DNA of 64,000 nucleotides from Alopecurus myosuroides (lineage: Eukaryota; Streptophyta; Magnoliopsida; Poales; Poaceae). The stretch lies in assembly GCA_028641055.1 (NCBI GenBank), contig CM054061.1, forward strand, positions 58,698,825 through 58,762,824, written 5' to 3'. Position 1 is the stretch's first letter. Each line of letters opens with the position of its first letter. This document shows positions 1-11,400 of the stretch, in pieces. Below the pieces are notes generated by a model. That model was not told the origin of the DNA and did no database searches. It was given only the letters and a program-made list of their open reading frames with translations. A program made the translations under genes and the position numbers.

Positions 1-434
1 AGAGGACTCTCATGCAAGAGCCAGCTGCAGCACGTGCTCCTAAACACCGTGTGAGAGTGAAAGGTGGGTCATGTATTGATAAAGTAACACACATTTATAG
101 CTTATTGTTATACATGTTGGCTATAAGTTTGGCTATATATGACAAGTCACTATCTTATAGCTAACTGCCGGCTATACTATTAACCTTTCTCTAATAGGTA
201 GCTAAATAGTCGCTCTTCCTGTATAACTATCTCATCTGCTGTCATTCTTGTGTGAACCAAGAGCCTTTTTGCTGTTTATTGTCAATCTGGCTGTATTAGC
301 AGTTAGCTAACTTTTCAATCCTATGCCTAGCATGTGACGGTTTAGGAGGTCTATGTGACATACTTTTGGATGAGAATGTAATTGGTTTATTCCCATCCAT
401 GCCGTGCTTTGGGCGATGCGATCTTTTTCCCTAA
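1..434. other. intergenic, no gene seen
   Basis: AT-rich sequence with no convincing reading frame, RNA gene or terminal repeat. It ends at the TAA target site (432-434) of the Harbinger-type element that follows. Confidence 0.5.
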
Positions 435-1673
435 CCCCCTATTTGGATATAGGAAAAAATGTTTGGAATTGAATTGGACTAGCAATTCCAAATCCAAGAT
501 GGAAAGGAAATTGGCTTGAATTCCAATTCCGTTGTTTGGTTGTGCATGATATTTAAGGTTGGAATCAAAGGGCAGCAACCAATTCCAATTCATGTTTGGA
601 CGTACGGACCATGGAAACTTATTTTTTTTAGTTTGAACAACATAAACTTGTCTATATATATGAAAAATAGCATGTTTATGTTTGGATCTTAATATATTAT
701 TTTGGACAATACAGATAGACAGTTCACGAACAACATATACATCATAGTCCATACATCAACCAAAAATGATAGCAACCATCAATATAAACTTGTCTACATA
801 GTAGTTCATACATCAACATACATAGTTGTTCAGCTCATCTCTTGCAAATCTCATGAAATCTGCAATTTTTTATCAGTACATCAAGTCTTGCTATTTTCAA
901 AAAAATACACAAGGCATGGCTGTACATGTTCACCAAGACAGAGAAAAAAAAGAAGGCAGGGAAGAACCGACTTGGGAGAGTCAGAAGAGGATGTCGTCTT
1001 TGGGGCCATGTCCCCTGCTGCCTCCATGGCCTCCCGCCGCCGCCATGGCCCATGCTGCCTCCATGGACTCCCGCCGCCGCCATGGCCCCTGTTGTCTCCA
1101 TGGCCTCCCTCTACCGCCATGGCCCCAAAGAGGCAAAGACTCCATGGCCCCTGCTGCCTCCATGGTCTCCCGCCGCCGCCATGGCCCCTCCTGCCTCCAT
1201 GGCCTCCCGCCGCCGCCATTGCTCCTCCTGTCGCCAATCTGCGAGCTGAGATCCAGCGTTCGGATGACCAACACAGGGAGATACAACATAGGTGGGGAGA
1301 TGACGGCAAGAAGACGGGAAGAAGGAAGGGGCAGGGAGGAGACCAAGGGACGGGACCAAGGAAGGAAGCTCGCGTACCTGTGCGGCCGTTGCTAGGTTCG
1401 TCTCCGTCGGGCGGGAGGTCGAGGGGCGAGCGAGGCACGGCCTCCTTTGTTTCTATCGAGCGAAGGGCTATGGGTGCGGAGCCAGTTTTTCCGAGCGTTT
1501 CCAAGCCGCGGGGCTCGGAATTAGCCATAGTGCTGCGCGCGTGCAGGGGGTCTCCAATGGAATTGGATCGATTTTCCAGCCTCTATTTTCTTGACTACTC
1601 CAAACGCTAGAATTAAGCCCACCAATTCCAAATCCACGATTCCAACCAACTTTTCCTACATCCAAACAGACCG
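435..1673. mobile_element. non-autonomous PIF/Harbinger-type element
   Basis: The left end (from 435) reads ccccctatttggatatagga. The reverse complement of the right end (to 1673) reads cggtctgtttggatgtagga. These form imperfect terminal inverted repeats flanked by TAA on both sides (432-434 and 1674-1676), as expected for Harbinger/Tourist elements. AT-rich arms rich in aattcca surround a GC-rich core with a CCATGG minisatellite. No transposase is present. Long open frames on both strands across the core come from the minisatellite and look non-coding. A hAT relative is the main alternative, but the 3-bp duplication argues against it. Confidence 0.65.
1010..1220. repeat. CCATGG-rich minisatellite, about five 36-38-bp units
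   Basis: Five imperfect units of the type cctgctgcctccatgg followed by a cgccgccgccatggcc stretch, with a short unrelated spacer near 1127-1145. Because the unit is a multiple of three or nearly so, all frames stay open and give spurious Gly/His/Trp/Arg-rich or Pro-rich translations. It lies in the core of the Harbinger-type element. Confidence 0.8.
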
Positions 1674-1676
1674 TAA

Positions 1677-2490
1677 TAATAATTGGAAAAGACTTGTTAT
1701 AGGGTGACCTCCCGTGCCTCCGCGCAGGTCGCTGCGGCTGGTTCCCGCGTGTGCGCGTTACGACCCATTTTAGACCGGCTTCTGTGCTTATGCGCGGTCC
1801 AGTTAGTAGTATTTTTGTTTTTGGCCCAATTATTCGCGTTACAGTATATTTCAAAACCCCAATATAACAACTACGTGCGGACACGTAAACGCTAAGTGTT
1901 TCCGCCATTTTCGGTCAATGTTGCATACGTTTTAAAAAATTGTAACCGTGTACATGTATTTTGTTGAGAAAACATAAATGAGATGTTGCAATGTTTTTCT
2001 GAATGATTTTCTAGGAAATGCGTATATATGTTTAGAATTTATTTGGATTGATATGTTTATGTGCTCATGTGATTTTTTTTTATATCGATTCTTTTTTGTT
2101 GAAATGGGGGATGATTTTTGTTGCAATTGGAACAGTGACAAATTATTTCGTTGCTTACCAACTTATAATTGATCCAATTTCTTTTTGTTGCAATAGGTTG
2201 TGATTTTTGTTGAATTGTTTAAACTTTTTTGTTGCAACGTGTTTATTGTTTAACTATATTTGTAATATTACATATTTTGATTTTTTTTGGAACAATTTGT
2301 TGTATTTTTTTCTGTACACGGGACGATAATTTTTTTTGCGATACCAGCGAATTTATTGCAATGACAATTTTGCTGTAATTATCGAGATGATCAGGGACAA
2401 CACAATATACCTCTTCGTTTAAGTGGATCTGCCGTGGAGTACGTGTTATATATCCGGAAATTAAGGGAGTCACGAGGGACCTAAAATTGG
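1677..2490. other. intergenic, no gene seen
   Basis: A mixed stretch. 1690-1900 has moderate GC; 1930-2400 is very AT-rich with several similar tttttgttgcaat words near 2090-2240, possibly the decayed remnant of a repeat. No coding potential or element ends could be fixed. Confidence 0.4.
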
Positions 2491-2509
2491 CATGCCTAGG
2501 ACGAGCTTA

Positions 2510-3077
2510 GCACTGCCCATAATAATTTTGTCCCGTTGAGAATTTTCAAGGGGCTGCGATCAATAAGGAATTCCCATTTTTGTTGCTGGATTTGATGTTC
2601 CATGAGCAGACCATTCTTGCACGAGACATGCCAGCTCGCTCGGTTCGTCAGGCGAGGTATCTTACACGTACCATGGCACCATGCCATTATGTGTAAGCAT
2701 AGTACCAACTTGATATTAAAACGTACTCACTCCGTTCCATATTAATTGTCTCAAAGTTGGACAAAAGTGGATGCATCTAGACATATTTTAGTGTTAGATA
2801 CATTTATTTTTGTCTAACTTTGAGACAATTAATTTAAGACGGAGGGAGTAATAGTAAGATATGAAATTGTTGAGATGGCCGACGAACACAAAGATATACG
2901 TACTACATGTGTCGTCAGACATACAACATCCATACAGACAGACTCTGGACGCGTAAATAGATACATCAAAAGCAAAGCTGCAACCAAATGTATCAAGAGA
3001 ATAATGAAACTGGAAGGCAAAAGATGTATCAAGAGAATGAAGCCAAAGCAAATTATGCTGGAAGGCGTGCATCCAGT
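2510..3077. repeat. duplicated 3' flank of LEA gene, copy 1
   Basis: This sequence is closely similar to 21475-21910. Shared words include ttttcaaggggctgc, gatgttccatgagcaga and cacgagacatgccagctcgc. It lies at the same position relative to the downstream end of the LEA gene. The copy differs by a Stowaway insertion (2726-2848). It shows that the LEA locus was duplicated together with several hundred bases beyond the stop codon. Confidence 0.8.
2726..2848. mobile_element. Stowaway MITE (123 bp)
   Basis: The ends are ctcactccgttccat and the inverted gacggagggag, flanked by TA (2724-2725 and 2849-2850). The palindromic interior contains caaagttggacaaaagtgg and its inverse. This is the typical structure of Tc1/mariner-derived grass MITEs. 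The paralogous flank of LEA copy 2 lacks it, so it inserted after the duplication. Confidence 0.9.
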
Positions 3078-3387
3078 CTAGTGATCCCCCGTGATCTTCT
3101 CGGTGGCGCTGCCGGTGGTGTCCTTGACGGCGTTCGTGGTGTTGTCTCCCCCGCCCATCCCCAGCGTGTTCACCACCGCGTCCTTGGCGCCCTTCACCGT
3201 CTCGCCGGCCTGCTGGAGGACGCTGCCGGTCTTGTCCTTGCTGGCGACGGCGGAGTCCTTGGCGTACTGCGCCACGTCGTAGGTCCTGTCCTGCGCGTAC
3301 TGCGCGGTCTCGGCGGCCTTCTGCTTCGCCAACTCCGTCTTCTCGCCGAGCAAGCTGTCGGTCTGGTCCTTGCTCTTGACGGCCTTG
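3078..3387 (-). pseudogene. 5'-truncated group 3 LEA gene (copy 1)
   Basis: The minus strand encodes the C-terminal part of an HVA1-like LEA protein. It has 11-mer-like repeats (KQKAAETAQYAQDRTYD, YAKDSAV, KTGSVLQQAGETVKG) followed by the conserved tail NTLGMGGGDN...EKITGDH and a TAG at 3078-3080. Compared with the intact copies, exon 1, the intron and the first half of exon 2 are missing. Similarity stops abruptly at 3387, where a CACTA-like terminal sequence begins. A few residues are also lost in the ETVKGAKD region. With no promoter or start codon this copy should be inactive. The remaining frame has no stops, so truncation is probably recent. Confidence 0.9.
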
Positions 3388-3501
3388 GGTCAAAGCATGC
3401 CACTGGTAACAATTACCACTCATGCGATAGCAGTGACGTGTGAGATACACAACACTAATGGTAATTTTTCCACACCACTAATAGGTTGTTTTCTACTAGT
3501 G
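3388..3501. mobile_element. CACTA-type terminal fragment
   Basis: The sequence ends at 3501 in ttttctactagtg, which is the inverse of CACTAGTAGAAAA, a CACTA transposon terminus. Degenerate subterminal words related to ccattagtgttg recur inside it. Its left edge coincides exactly with the breakpoint of LEA copy 1. No matching opposite end is present. Imprecise excision or an internal deletion joining the transposon end to the gene is a likely origin. Confidence 0.5.
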
Positions 3502-3627
3502 TAACCTCACCAAAAGGGAGAAGAGGCCACCGTAGCAACTGTTCTGCAGCCAACCTAATAAAGGCACCCAAAGAACTGCTTACAGATTTTTGGCTGCAAT
3601 GTTGGTTTGTGCGATCTACCAAAGGGC

Positions 3628-4561
3628 GAGTATTTAGCATAAAACCACCACTTTAGTGCAGAAATTTCGAAAAACCACCACTTTGGTGTGAGATTGCAAA
3701 AAACCACCACTCTAGTACTAAGTTTTTTCAAATCGCACTAATCTCGAATTGATTGCGAATTGATAGCAAATTGACGCTGGATCTCAGAGTGGGACCCACC
3801 TGTCAGGGTCATGTGGCTTTTCAGCCCCATTAAAAAAACAAAAAACAAAAAAAAAAAGCAGCTGCAGCCAGCACACGGCGGTAGGCGCATCGCCTCTCCT
3901 CGGAACGCCGTCCGCGGCTGGCGCGCCGCCTCTCCTCACGACCTACGTGGAAGGCGCCCTGGTGCGCGCACCGATGCCGTCCCCGACATACATGGCCGGC
4001 CGTCGTGGGCGGCGCTTCGCGACGGGGAGGCCGCGCGGCAGGTACGGTCGCCAGACTGGGGGAGGGGTGGCGGGCTTGGCCATACGCGGCGGTGGGGATG
4101 AGGCTGGGGAGGAGGGGCCGGCTCGGCCAGGCACTGCGGCGGGACAGCGTGGGGGCTAGGCCAGGTGCGGCGGCAGGCACGGCGGCGGGGACAGAGGTCC
4201 GGCCAGGCGCGGCGGCGGGGGCGGAGGTTCGGCCAGGCGCCGCGATGGAAACGGGGTGGGGGAGGAGGGGCGCCGGCGGAGGATAGCCAGGCGCGGTGGC
4301 GGTTCCCACACATGCCGACGACGGAGGATAGGGCACGGCGGCTGTAAATCCCCTCCCAGTTTTTTTTAATTGTGCTAATAAGCCACATCATCCTGACAGG
4401 TGGGCACTGTACGTCAGAAATCATGTCAATCCGTGTTAAATCTAGATTTGGCTCGATTTGAAAAAACTTAGTACTAGAGTGGTGATTTTTTGCAATCTCA
4501 CACTAAAGTGTTGGTTTTTCGAAATTTCTACACTAAAGTGGTGGTTTTATGCTAAATACTC
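3628..4561. mobile_element. MULE-type element with ~200-bp inverted repeats
   Basis: Outer ends gagtatttagcataaaacca (from 3628) and its inverse (to 4561) start terminal inverted repeats that can be followed for about 105 bp at high identity. They continue more loosely to about 200 bp, including acccacctgtcagg on the left and its inverse on the right. The element is flanked by accaaagggc at 3618-3627 and 4562-4571. This 9-10-bp duplication plus the long repeats is the Mutator signature. The core (about 3860-4340) is extremely GC-rich with repeated ggccaggcgcggcggc words and could be a captured promoter or first-exon fragment (Pack-MULE). No transposase is present and no protein in the core is recognised. 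Confidence 0.8.
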
Positions 4562-4709
4562 ACCAAAGGGCATACACATAACGGTTCAGAGGCTCTTTCT
4601 GTTCGCCCAGGCCGGGACTGTTTGCCCTACTATTTCAAAATTAGAAATAACTTGATCCAGTAAAAAGAAGAATAGACTGGTTAATAATAATGTCCGTAAT
4701 ACACTCGTA

Positions 4710-4832
4710 CTCCCTCTGTCCGAAATTAAATGTCACAAAGTTTGACAAAAGTGGATGTATCTGACACTAAATTATGTCTAGATACATCCACTTTTGTCAA
4801 ACTTTGTTACATTTAATTCCGGACGGAGGGAG
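4710..4832. mobile_element. Stowaway MITE (123 bp)
   Basis: Ends ctccctctgtccg and inverted cggacggagggag, flanked by TA at 4708-4709 and 4833-4834. The interior repeats atacatccacttttgtcaaa in both orientations. Same family type and size as the copy at 2726. Confidence 0.92.
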
Positions 4833-4834
4833 TA

Positions 4835-5240
4835 TAATTTTAAGTCAAGTCTCGCCATATTGACATTTTTCTTAAGGAAACGGTAGCATAACTTCCATCC
4901 AGAGTGGATATTTGGTGCACCTGGCTCTAGTAGTCCTGCTATTAGAAAAATAAAAATCATATTTATAAGTTTCAAAAAAACTGAAAAAATCCATAAGTAG
5001 CTAGTGTTGTATACCGTATATATTTGTAGCCTGAACTAAATAAAAATGACATAAGTGATTCGAACACTTTGTATTCTGAACTTCACAGAAATGACAAAAG
5101 TGTGAATCTGGTTATACCTATTTTTAAATCTATAGATTTTATCATTATGTTATTTTTATGTAGCCCATACTATTTAGTTAGAATTTTTTAAAACTTGTTA
5201 TCCTCGGGAGGCAAAAACACTTTCCATTCCGTGAGTCACA
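4835..5240. other. intergenic, no gene seen
   Basis: AT-rich unique-looking DNA up to the target site of the retroposon. No coding, RNA or repeat signal was found. Confidence 0.5.
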
Positions 5241-5247
5241 ACTCTTA

Positions 5248-7318
5248 GGGAATCTCCAGTCGTCTCCCCCCCCCCCCCCAGCGCCCCCCAGGACGCGAAT
5301 TAGCGCCGTTTTCCTCGAAAAGCGCCGTTTTTCTACCAGCCGCCCCTCCAGAACCTGAAATAGCGCCGTTTCGGCGGAAATTAGCGCCGTCGCACCCAGG
5401 CGAAACCCAGCCCATTGGGTTCAGCTTGGGGGGAGAGGAAGAAAAAGCGCGCGTGGGCCAGCGCTGTCGGCGAGGGAGCGCCATTTGCCCCACTTTCCCC
5501 ACCCTGACTCGGCTTTTCCTCTCGCTCGCCTCGCCGTCGCCACCCCGGCGTCCACCCCCACGTCGCCGCCGTCGGCCACCATCACACACGAGCGGCGAGG
5601 CAAACCACCGCCGTCTAGCTCCGCCACACCGTCGCCGCCGTTTGCTCGCGTCTCCGCCGCGGGAGAGGTTGTGCCCGGCGAACCGCGTCCACCACCCGCA
5701 AGGTATTCGACGTTCTGTCCGAGCCATGGACTCCGACGCCGAGGAGATGCTCGCCGAGCTCTTCGACGAGGAAGATCAGGCCGCCATCGACGACGAGGAA
5801 CACCTGCTGATCCTGAGCTTCCTGGCCGGCTTGCAGGCCCAGGTCGCCCAGCCGCGGCGTGCTGGATCGAAGCCCGGTCGCCGCAAGAGCAAGCCGAGGC
5901 AGCGGTACGAGGGCTACTGCATCCTCTACTCCGACTACTTCGCCGAGGATCCCACCAAAGACGAGAAGGTGTTCCAGCGTCGTTTCAGGATGAAACGCAC
6001 GCTCTTCCTCAAGATCATGCATGTCATCCGGGAGTTCGACACCTACTTCAAGTTGAAGAAGGACTGCACCGGCACGGTAGGCTTTACCTCTATTCAGAAG
6101 TGCACGATGGGCATGAGGTTGCTTGCATACGGTGCTCCCGCAGATGCACAAGATGACTACCTGCGCATGAGCGAGTCCACGGCCCTTGAGTGCTTGAACA
6201 AGTTCTGCCGGGCAGTGGTTGCAGTTTTTGGCCCAATATACCTGCGACCACCCATTGCGCAAGACACTGCTCGTCTCCTCGCAGAGAATGAAGCAAGAGG
6301 CTTTCCTGGGATGCTTGGCAGTATCGACTGTATGCATTAGGCATGGAAGAAATGTCCATTTGACTGACAGGGGATGTACAAGGGAAAGGAAGGAGAGTGC
6401 TCGGTGGTTCTCGAGGCCGTGCCTTCGTACGATCTATGGATTTGTCATTCATTCTTTGGTATGCCTGGAAGTCACAACGACATCAATGTCTTGCAGTGCT
6501 CGAATGTCTTTGCCGAGCTTGTCGAAGGCCATGCCCCCCTGTGAACTATGAGATCAATTGACACCAGTATACAAAGGGGTATTATCTTGCAGATGGCATC
6601 TACCCGAAGTGGGCAACATTTGTGAAGAGCATATCCAACCCTATCCCAGGAAGCGCAAAAGCTTGGTTTTCCAAGTGCCAGGAGGTTTGCAGGAAGGATG
6701 TTGAGCGGGCATTTGGTGCGCTGCAATCTCGATTCGCTGTTGTCCGGTACCCAGCTATGACTTGGTCGAAGTCCAACATGTGGGAGGTGATGCAGTGTTG
6801 TGTGATCTTGCACAACATGATCATTGAGAGTGAGCGGGATGACCCGGTGCCTGACAGTGAGGTAACCACACCATACTACCGGCAGGGCCCTTTTGCAACT
6901 GTTGATCACCAGGTGCCGGCATCATGGACAGACTTCCTCACCAAGCGACAGGAGATTCGACACGCTGGAACACACCATGCTCTGCAGAATGACCTGGTGC
7001 AACATTTGTGGGCGCAAAAGGAGAATGACAATGTTGAGGACGATGACGATGGCTAGTGTAATTTATTTATTTTGTTTAAATTGTTGAACTATTTATTTGT
7101 GTGGCAAACTCTATTTATTTGTGTGGCAAAACTTTAATTATTTGTGTGCCAAAACTCTACCTGCCCAAATATGGGCGAATCACCGGCTGGGGGGCGGCCT
7201 GAGTATCACGGCTGGGAAACGCGTCCCCCCAGCTTCCTGAATTGAGCCGTTTCGCGCCGCGGCGGAAAAAAAGGTGCAGTTTTCGCGTCCTGGGAGGGCC
7301 GAACGGCTGGAGATGCCC
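5248..7318 (+). mobile_element. PIF/Harbinger transposon, decayed but complete
   Basis: Left end gggaatctccagtcgt and inverted right end gggcatctccagccgt form 16-bp terminal repeats with two mismatches. They are flanked by TTA at 5245-5247 and 7319-7321, the classic Harbinger 3-bp duplication. The 2071-bp element holds one gene, a broken transposase; I see no separate Myb/SANT accessory gene. Its left arm resembles the element at 42488, sharing tagcgccg-type words and cgaaacccagccca-like words. It inserted inside the left target duplication of the retroposon at 7331-21413, splitting actctta from tgtgtatgc. Confidence 0.93.
5726..7056 (+). pseudogene. Harbinger DDE transposase (nuclease), broken
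   Basis: The reading frame from ATG 5726 encodes an acidic N-terminus, then the HARBI1-like (DDE_4 superfamily) nuclease. Catalytic acidic residues are recognisable: D in GSIDCMH (about 6325), D in PGSHNDINVL (about 6470-6490) and E in CRKDVERAFGALQSRF (about 6690-6730). The C-terminal WxxVMQCCVILHNMIIE block is also typical. It is interrupted by TAG at 6338-6340, TGA at 6365-6367 and another TGA near 6557, and by a one-base loss in the C-run near 6535-6540 that shifts the rest into another frame (open 6622-7056, ending TAG). The first two stops fall where the family has Trp. The length matches the family (about 440 codons). The frame is open upstream to 5426, but the ATG at 5726 fits the usual MDSD-type start. 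Non-functional. Confidence 0.92.
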
Positions 7319-7396
7319 TTATGTGTATGCCGCGGTCCGTCTTTGCAGAAGAGGCCGAGCTGATCCACTTCGAGTGGCAAAGCTGTTTGGAACGAG

Positions 7397-7671
7397 TTGA
7401 GAGTTTCTTCGCAAGGTCAGGGACTACTTTTGGTGGGCTCTCTCCACTGGGCAGACCACTTTGGTTGTTTCTCTCCTCGTGGTAGGCCTTGCACATCGTC
7501 GCCTCCTGTTGTGTCATCTATCTCTGAGTGCGAGAAGCTCGCCAATGTCGTGGCTCCTGTTCAGCATCTCATGCCCGAGTTACAAGCGCTTTGTGGGAAG
7601 CCCGATCAGCCTATCTCGATGGTGCCTTTGGTGATGGATTCTCATGAATCCTCGGTGGATGACAAGGTGGT
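7397..7671 (+). pseudogene. unrecognised retroposon ORF, 5' part
   Basis: An open frame of about 91 codons (ECEKLANVVAPVQHLMPELQ, then HESSVDDKVV) runs up to the CACTA insertion. The only start-like codon noted is a TTG at 7397. An overlapping frame upstream (ERVESFFARSGTTFGGLSP) also looks protein-like, so there may be a frameshift near 7440-7480. I do not recognise the family; ORF1-type proteins of grass LINEs are a weak possibility. The frame continues exactly in register at 20733 on the other side of the CACTA. Confidence 0.5.
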
Positions 7672-7830
7672 CACTACAGGAAACGACTTATATGCCGACG
7701 GCCATAAGCCGTCGGCACAGGCTGTGCCGACGGCCGCCGTCGGCACCTTGCCGTCGGCATATCACGCGTCGGCGTAGGCTATGTTGACCGTCGGCACACC
7801 CAGCTCTGCCGTCGGCACAATATTTCCAAA
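7672..7830. repeat. left CACTA terminus and subterminal repeats
   Basis: The terminal inverted repeat CACTACAGGAAACG is followed by about eight copies of TGCCGACGGC or its inverse GCCGTCGGCA within 150 bp. In CACTA elements such subterminal arrays are binding sites for the TnpA-type protein. The opposite-orientation pairs can form hairpins. Confidence 0.9.
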
Positions 7831-8404
7831 ATAATTGGAAAAAAAAATTCGATTTTTTTTTGAACTTTTTTGGAATTCTATTACAGAATTTTTCACTTAG
7901 CCACATATTTAATCTCTAATCTCTAATTACACAACTAATCTAGTCAACATACTTAACTTAGTCAAACTTCCCGTTCGGTCACCCATCCTGAAATTCCTCA
8001 ACCCTAAGAACGCTTAACCTTTGAGTTCCTTCCAAACTAGATTCCATATGAGATGTTAGAACTTACTGATATTACTATCATATCAATCATATTAACCTGT
8101 GGGGAATGATGTTAAACTTTTGTATTGTTTGAATTTAAAACAATATTTGAACAAATAGCAATGATTATATAATTATCTTTATTGACTAAATAATAATATA
8201 ATGTTAGAAATTACTTTATTTTGTGAATAAATTATTTAATATACAATAATTTATATCTTTAAATCCGTAAATCGAAATTTGACAAATAAAATGTCTAAAT
8301 CGATTAGAAAAATTAGAGAAAATCAAATATGACATCCATATCATAAAAACATCGATAGTTTTAAAAAAATTAAACTTTTTTGATAAATAGCCATGGTGGC
8401 TATT

Positions 8405-11400
8405 TTGACAGTTTCTGCCGATTCAGCTGGAAACAGGCCAAATGACGGGTGTAATGGCCAAATCCATGGTATAGTTTGTTTAAATATGCCCATATTCCAC
8501 ACAAACATGCATATTGGAAGCACAGACAATGTTCTCGAAGAAAGTTTTCCTTTTCATTGAATAAAAAAACCATTTTCCATCGTCCGAGTGTGAAAAATGG
8601 CTTTTTTTGTGAAGCATCAACCACAAATATGTTGCAAAACCTAGGAGATGCATTTTTTAAAAATACTAGACCATGTTATATGCACAAATAACCAATTATT
8701 TTTCTTTGAAAAGGTTTTCATCCATCTCTTTTGAAGAACACAAGTTTCTGCCGATTCAGTTGGAAACTGGTCAAATTTGAACTACAGGTGCCTCGTAGTT
8801 TTTTTAGGTACACAACTACCTATTTCATCAGAGATACACCAAGAGTTTCTCAATATTCAAGCCCTATCTACGAACGGTCATGCCCGCCGTCTTGACTTTT
8901 TCACGAAACCGACTTAGAAAATTCCAGAAAATTTAAAAAACCCCAAAATGATGCAAGACCTTCGCGTGGTGTCATTATATATGTCCTAGTATCCACCATA
9001 AATAATAAAATTGGAATACGACAGTTGTGTTGAAAATATGTTCACATAAATGAGCTATCTCTTACGAACATTCTTGGGTTTCGAGCCAAATGACGGGTGT
9101 AATGGCCAAATCCATGGCATAGTTTGTTTAAATATGCCCATATTCCACACAAACATGCATATTGAAAGCACAGACAATGTTCCCGAAGAAAGTTTTCCTT
9201 TTCATTGAATAAAAAAACCATTTTCCAACTTCCGAGTGTGAAAAATGGCTTTTTTTGTGAAGCATCAACCACAAATATGTTGCAAAACCTAGGAGATGCA
9301 TTTTTTGAAAATACTAGACCATGTTATATGCACAAATAACCAATTATTTTCCTTTGAAAAGATTTTCATCCATCTCTTTTGAAGAACACAAGTTTCTGCC
9401 GATTCAGCTGGAAACTGGTCAAATTTGAACTACAGGTGCCTCGTAGTTTGCTCATGATTTTTGGAAAAAATCATTTTTAGGTACACAACTACCTATTTCA
9501 TCAGAGATACACCAAGAGTTTCTCAATATTCAAGCCCTAGCTACGAACGGTCATGCCCGCCGTCTTGACTTTTTCACGAAACCGACTTAGAAAATTCCAG
9601 AAAATTTAAAAAACCCCAAAATGATGCAAGACCTTCGCGTGGTGTCATTATATATGTCCTAGTATCCACCAAAAATAATAAACTTGGAATACGACAGTTG
9701 TGTTGAAAATATGTTCACATAAATGAGCTATCTCCTACGAACATTCTTGGGTTTCGGGCCAAATGACGGGTGTAATGGCCAAATCCATGGCATAGTTTGT
9801 TTAAATGTGCCCATATTCCACACAAACATGCATATTGGAAGCACGGACAATGTTCCCGAAGAAAGTTTTCCTTTTCATTGAATAAAAAAAACCATTTTCC
9901 ATTCTCCGAGTGTGAAAAATGGCTTTTTTTTGTGAAGCATCAACCACAAATATGTTGCAAAACCTGGGAGCTGCATTTTTTGAATATACTAGACCATGTT
10001 ATATGCACAAATAACCAATTATTTTCCTCTGAAAAGGTTTTCATCCACCTCTTTTGAAGAACACAAGTTTCTGCCGATTCAGCTGGAAACTGGTCAAATT
10101 TAAACTACAGGTGCCTCGTAGTTTGCTCATGATTTTTGGAAAAAATCATTTTTAGGTACACAACTACCTATTTCATCAGAGATACACCAAGAGTTTCTCA
10201 ATATTCAAGCCCTAGCTACGAACGGTCATGCCCGCCGTCTTGACTTTTTCACGAAACCGACTTAGAAAATTCCAGAAAATTTAAAAAACCACAAAATGAT
10301 GCAAGACCTTCGCGTGGTGTCATTATATATGTCCTAGTATCCACCAAAAATAATAAACTTGGAATACGACAGTTGTGTTGAAAATATGTTCACATAAATG
10401 AGCTATCTCCTACGAACATTCTTGGGTTTCGGGCCAAATGACGGGTGTAATGGCCAAATCCATGGCATAGTTTGTTTAAATGTGCCCATATTCCACACAA
10501 ACATGCATATTGGAAGCACGGACAATGTTCCCGAAGAAAGTTTTCCTTTTCATTGAATAAAAAAACCATTTTCCATTCTCCGAGTGTGAAAAATGGCTTT
10601 TTTTGTGAAGCATCAACCACAAATATGTTGCAAAACCTGGGAGCTGCATTTTTTGAATATACTAGACCATGTTATATGCACAAATAACCAATTATTTTCC
10701 TCTGAAAAGGTTTTCATCCACCTCTTTTGAAGAACACAAGTTTCTGCCGATTCAGCTGGAAACTGGTCAAATTTGAACTACAGGTGCCTCGTAGTTTTTT
10801 TAGGTACACAACTACCTATTTCATCAGAGATACACCAAGAGTTTCTCAATATTCAAGCCCTATCTACGAACGGTCATGCCCGCCGTCTTGACTTTTTCAC
10901 GAAACCGACTTAGAAAATTCCAGAAAATTTAAAAAACCCTAAAATGATGCAAGACCTTCGCGTGGTGTCATTATATATGTCCTAGTATCCACCATAAATA
11001 ATAAAATTGGAATACGACAGTTGTGTTGAAAATATGTTCACATAAATGAGCTATCTCCTACGAACATTCTTGGGTTTCGGGCCAAATGACGGGTGTAATG
11101 GCCAAATCCATGGCATAGTTTGTTTAAATATGCCCATATTCCACACAAACATGCATATTGGAAGCACAGACAATGTTCCCGAAGAAAGTTTTCCTTTTCA
11201 TTGAATAAAAAAACCATTTTCCAACTTCCGAGTGTGAAAAATGGCTTTTTTTGTGAAGCATCAACCACAAATATGTTGCAAAACCTAGGAGATGCATTTT
11301 TTGAAAATACTAGACCATGTTATATGCACAAATAACCAATTATTTTCCTTTGAAAAGATTTTCATCCATCTCTTTTGAAGAACACAAGTTTCTGCCGATT

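Noticed and set aside
702..1610. 302-codon plus-strand ORF and 215-codon minus-strand ORF
   Set aside because: Both depend on the CCATGG minisatellite, overlap each other and lie inside a mobile element. No family resemblance.
3830..4336. 168-codon minus-strand ORF in the MULE core
   Set aside because: Low-complexity Pro/Ala/Arg translation of a GC-rich repeat with several overlapping alternatives.
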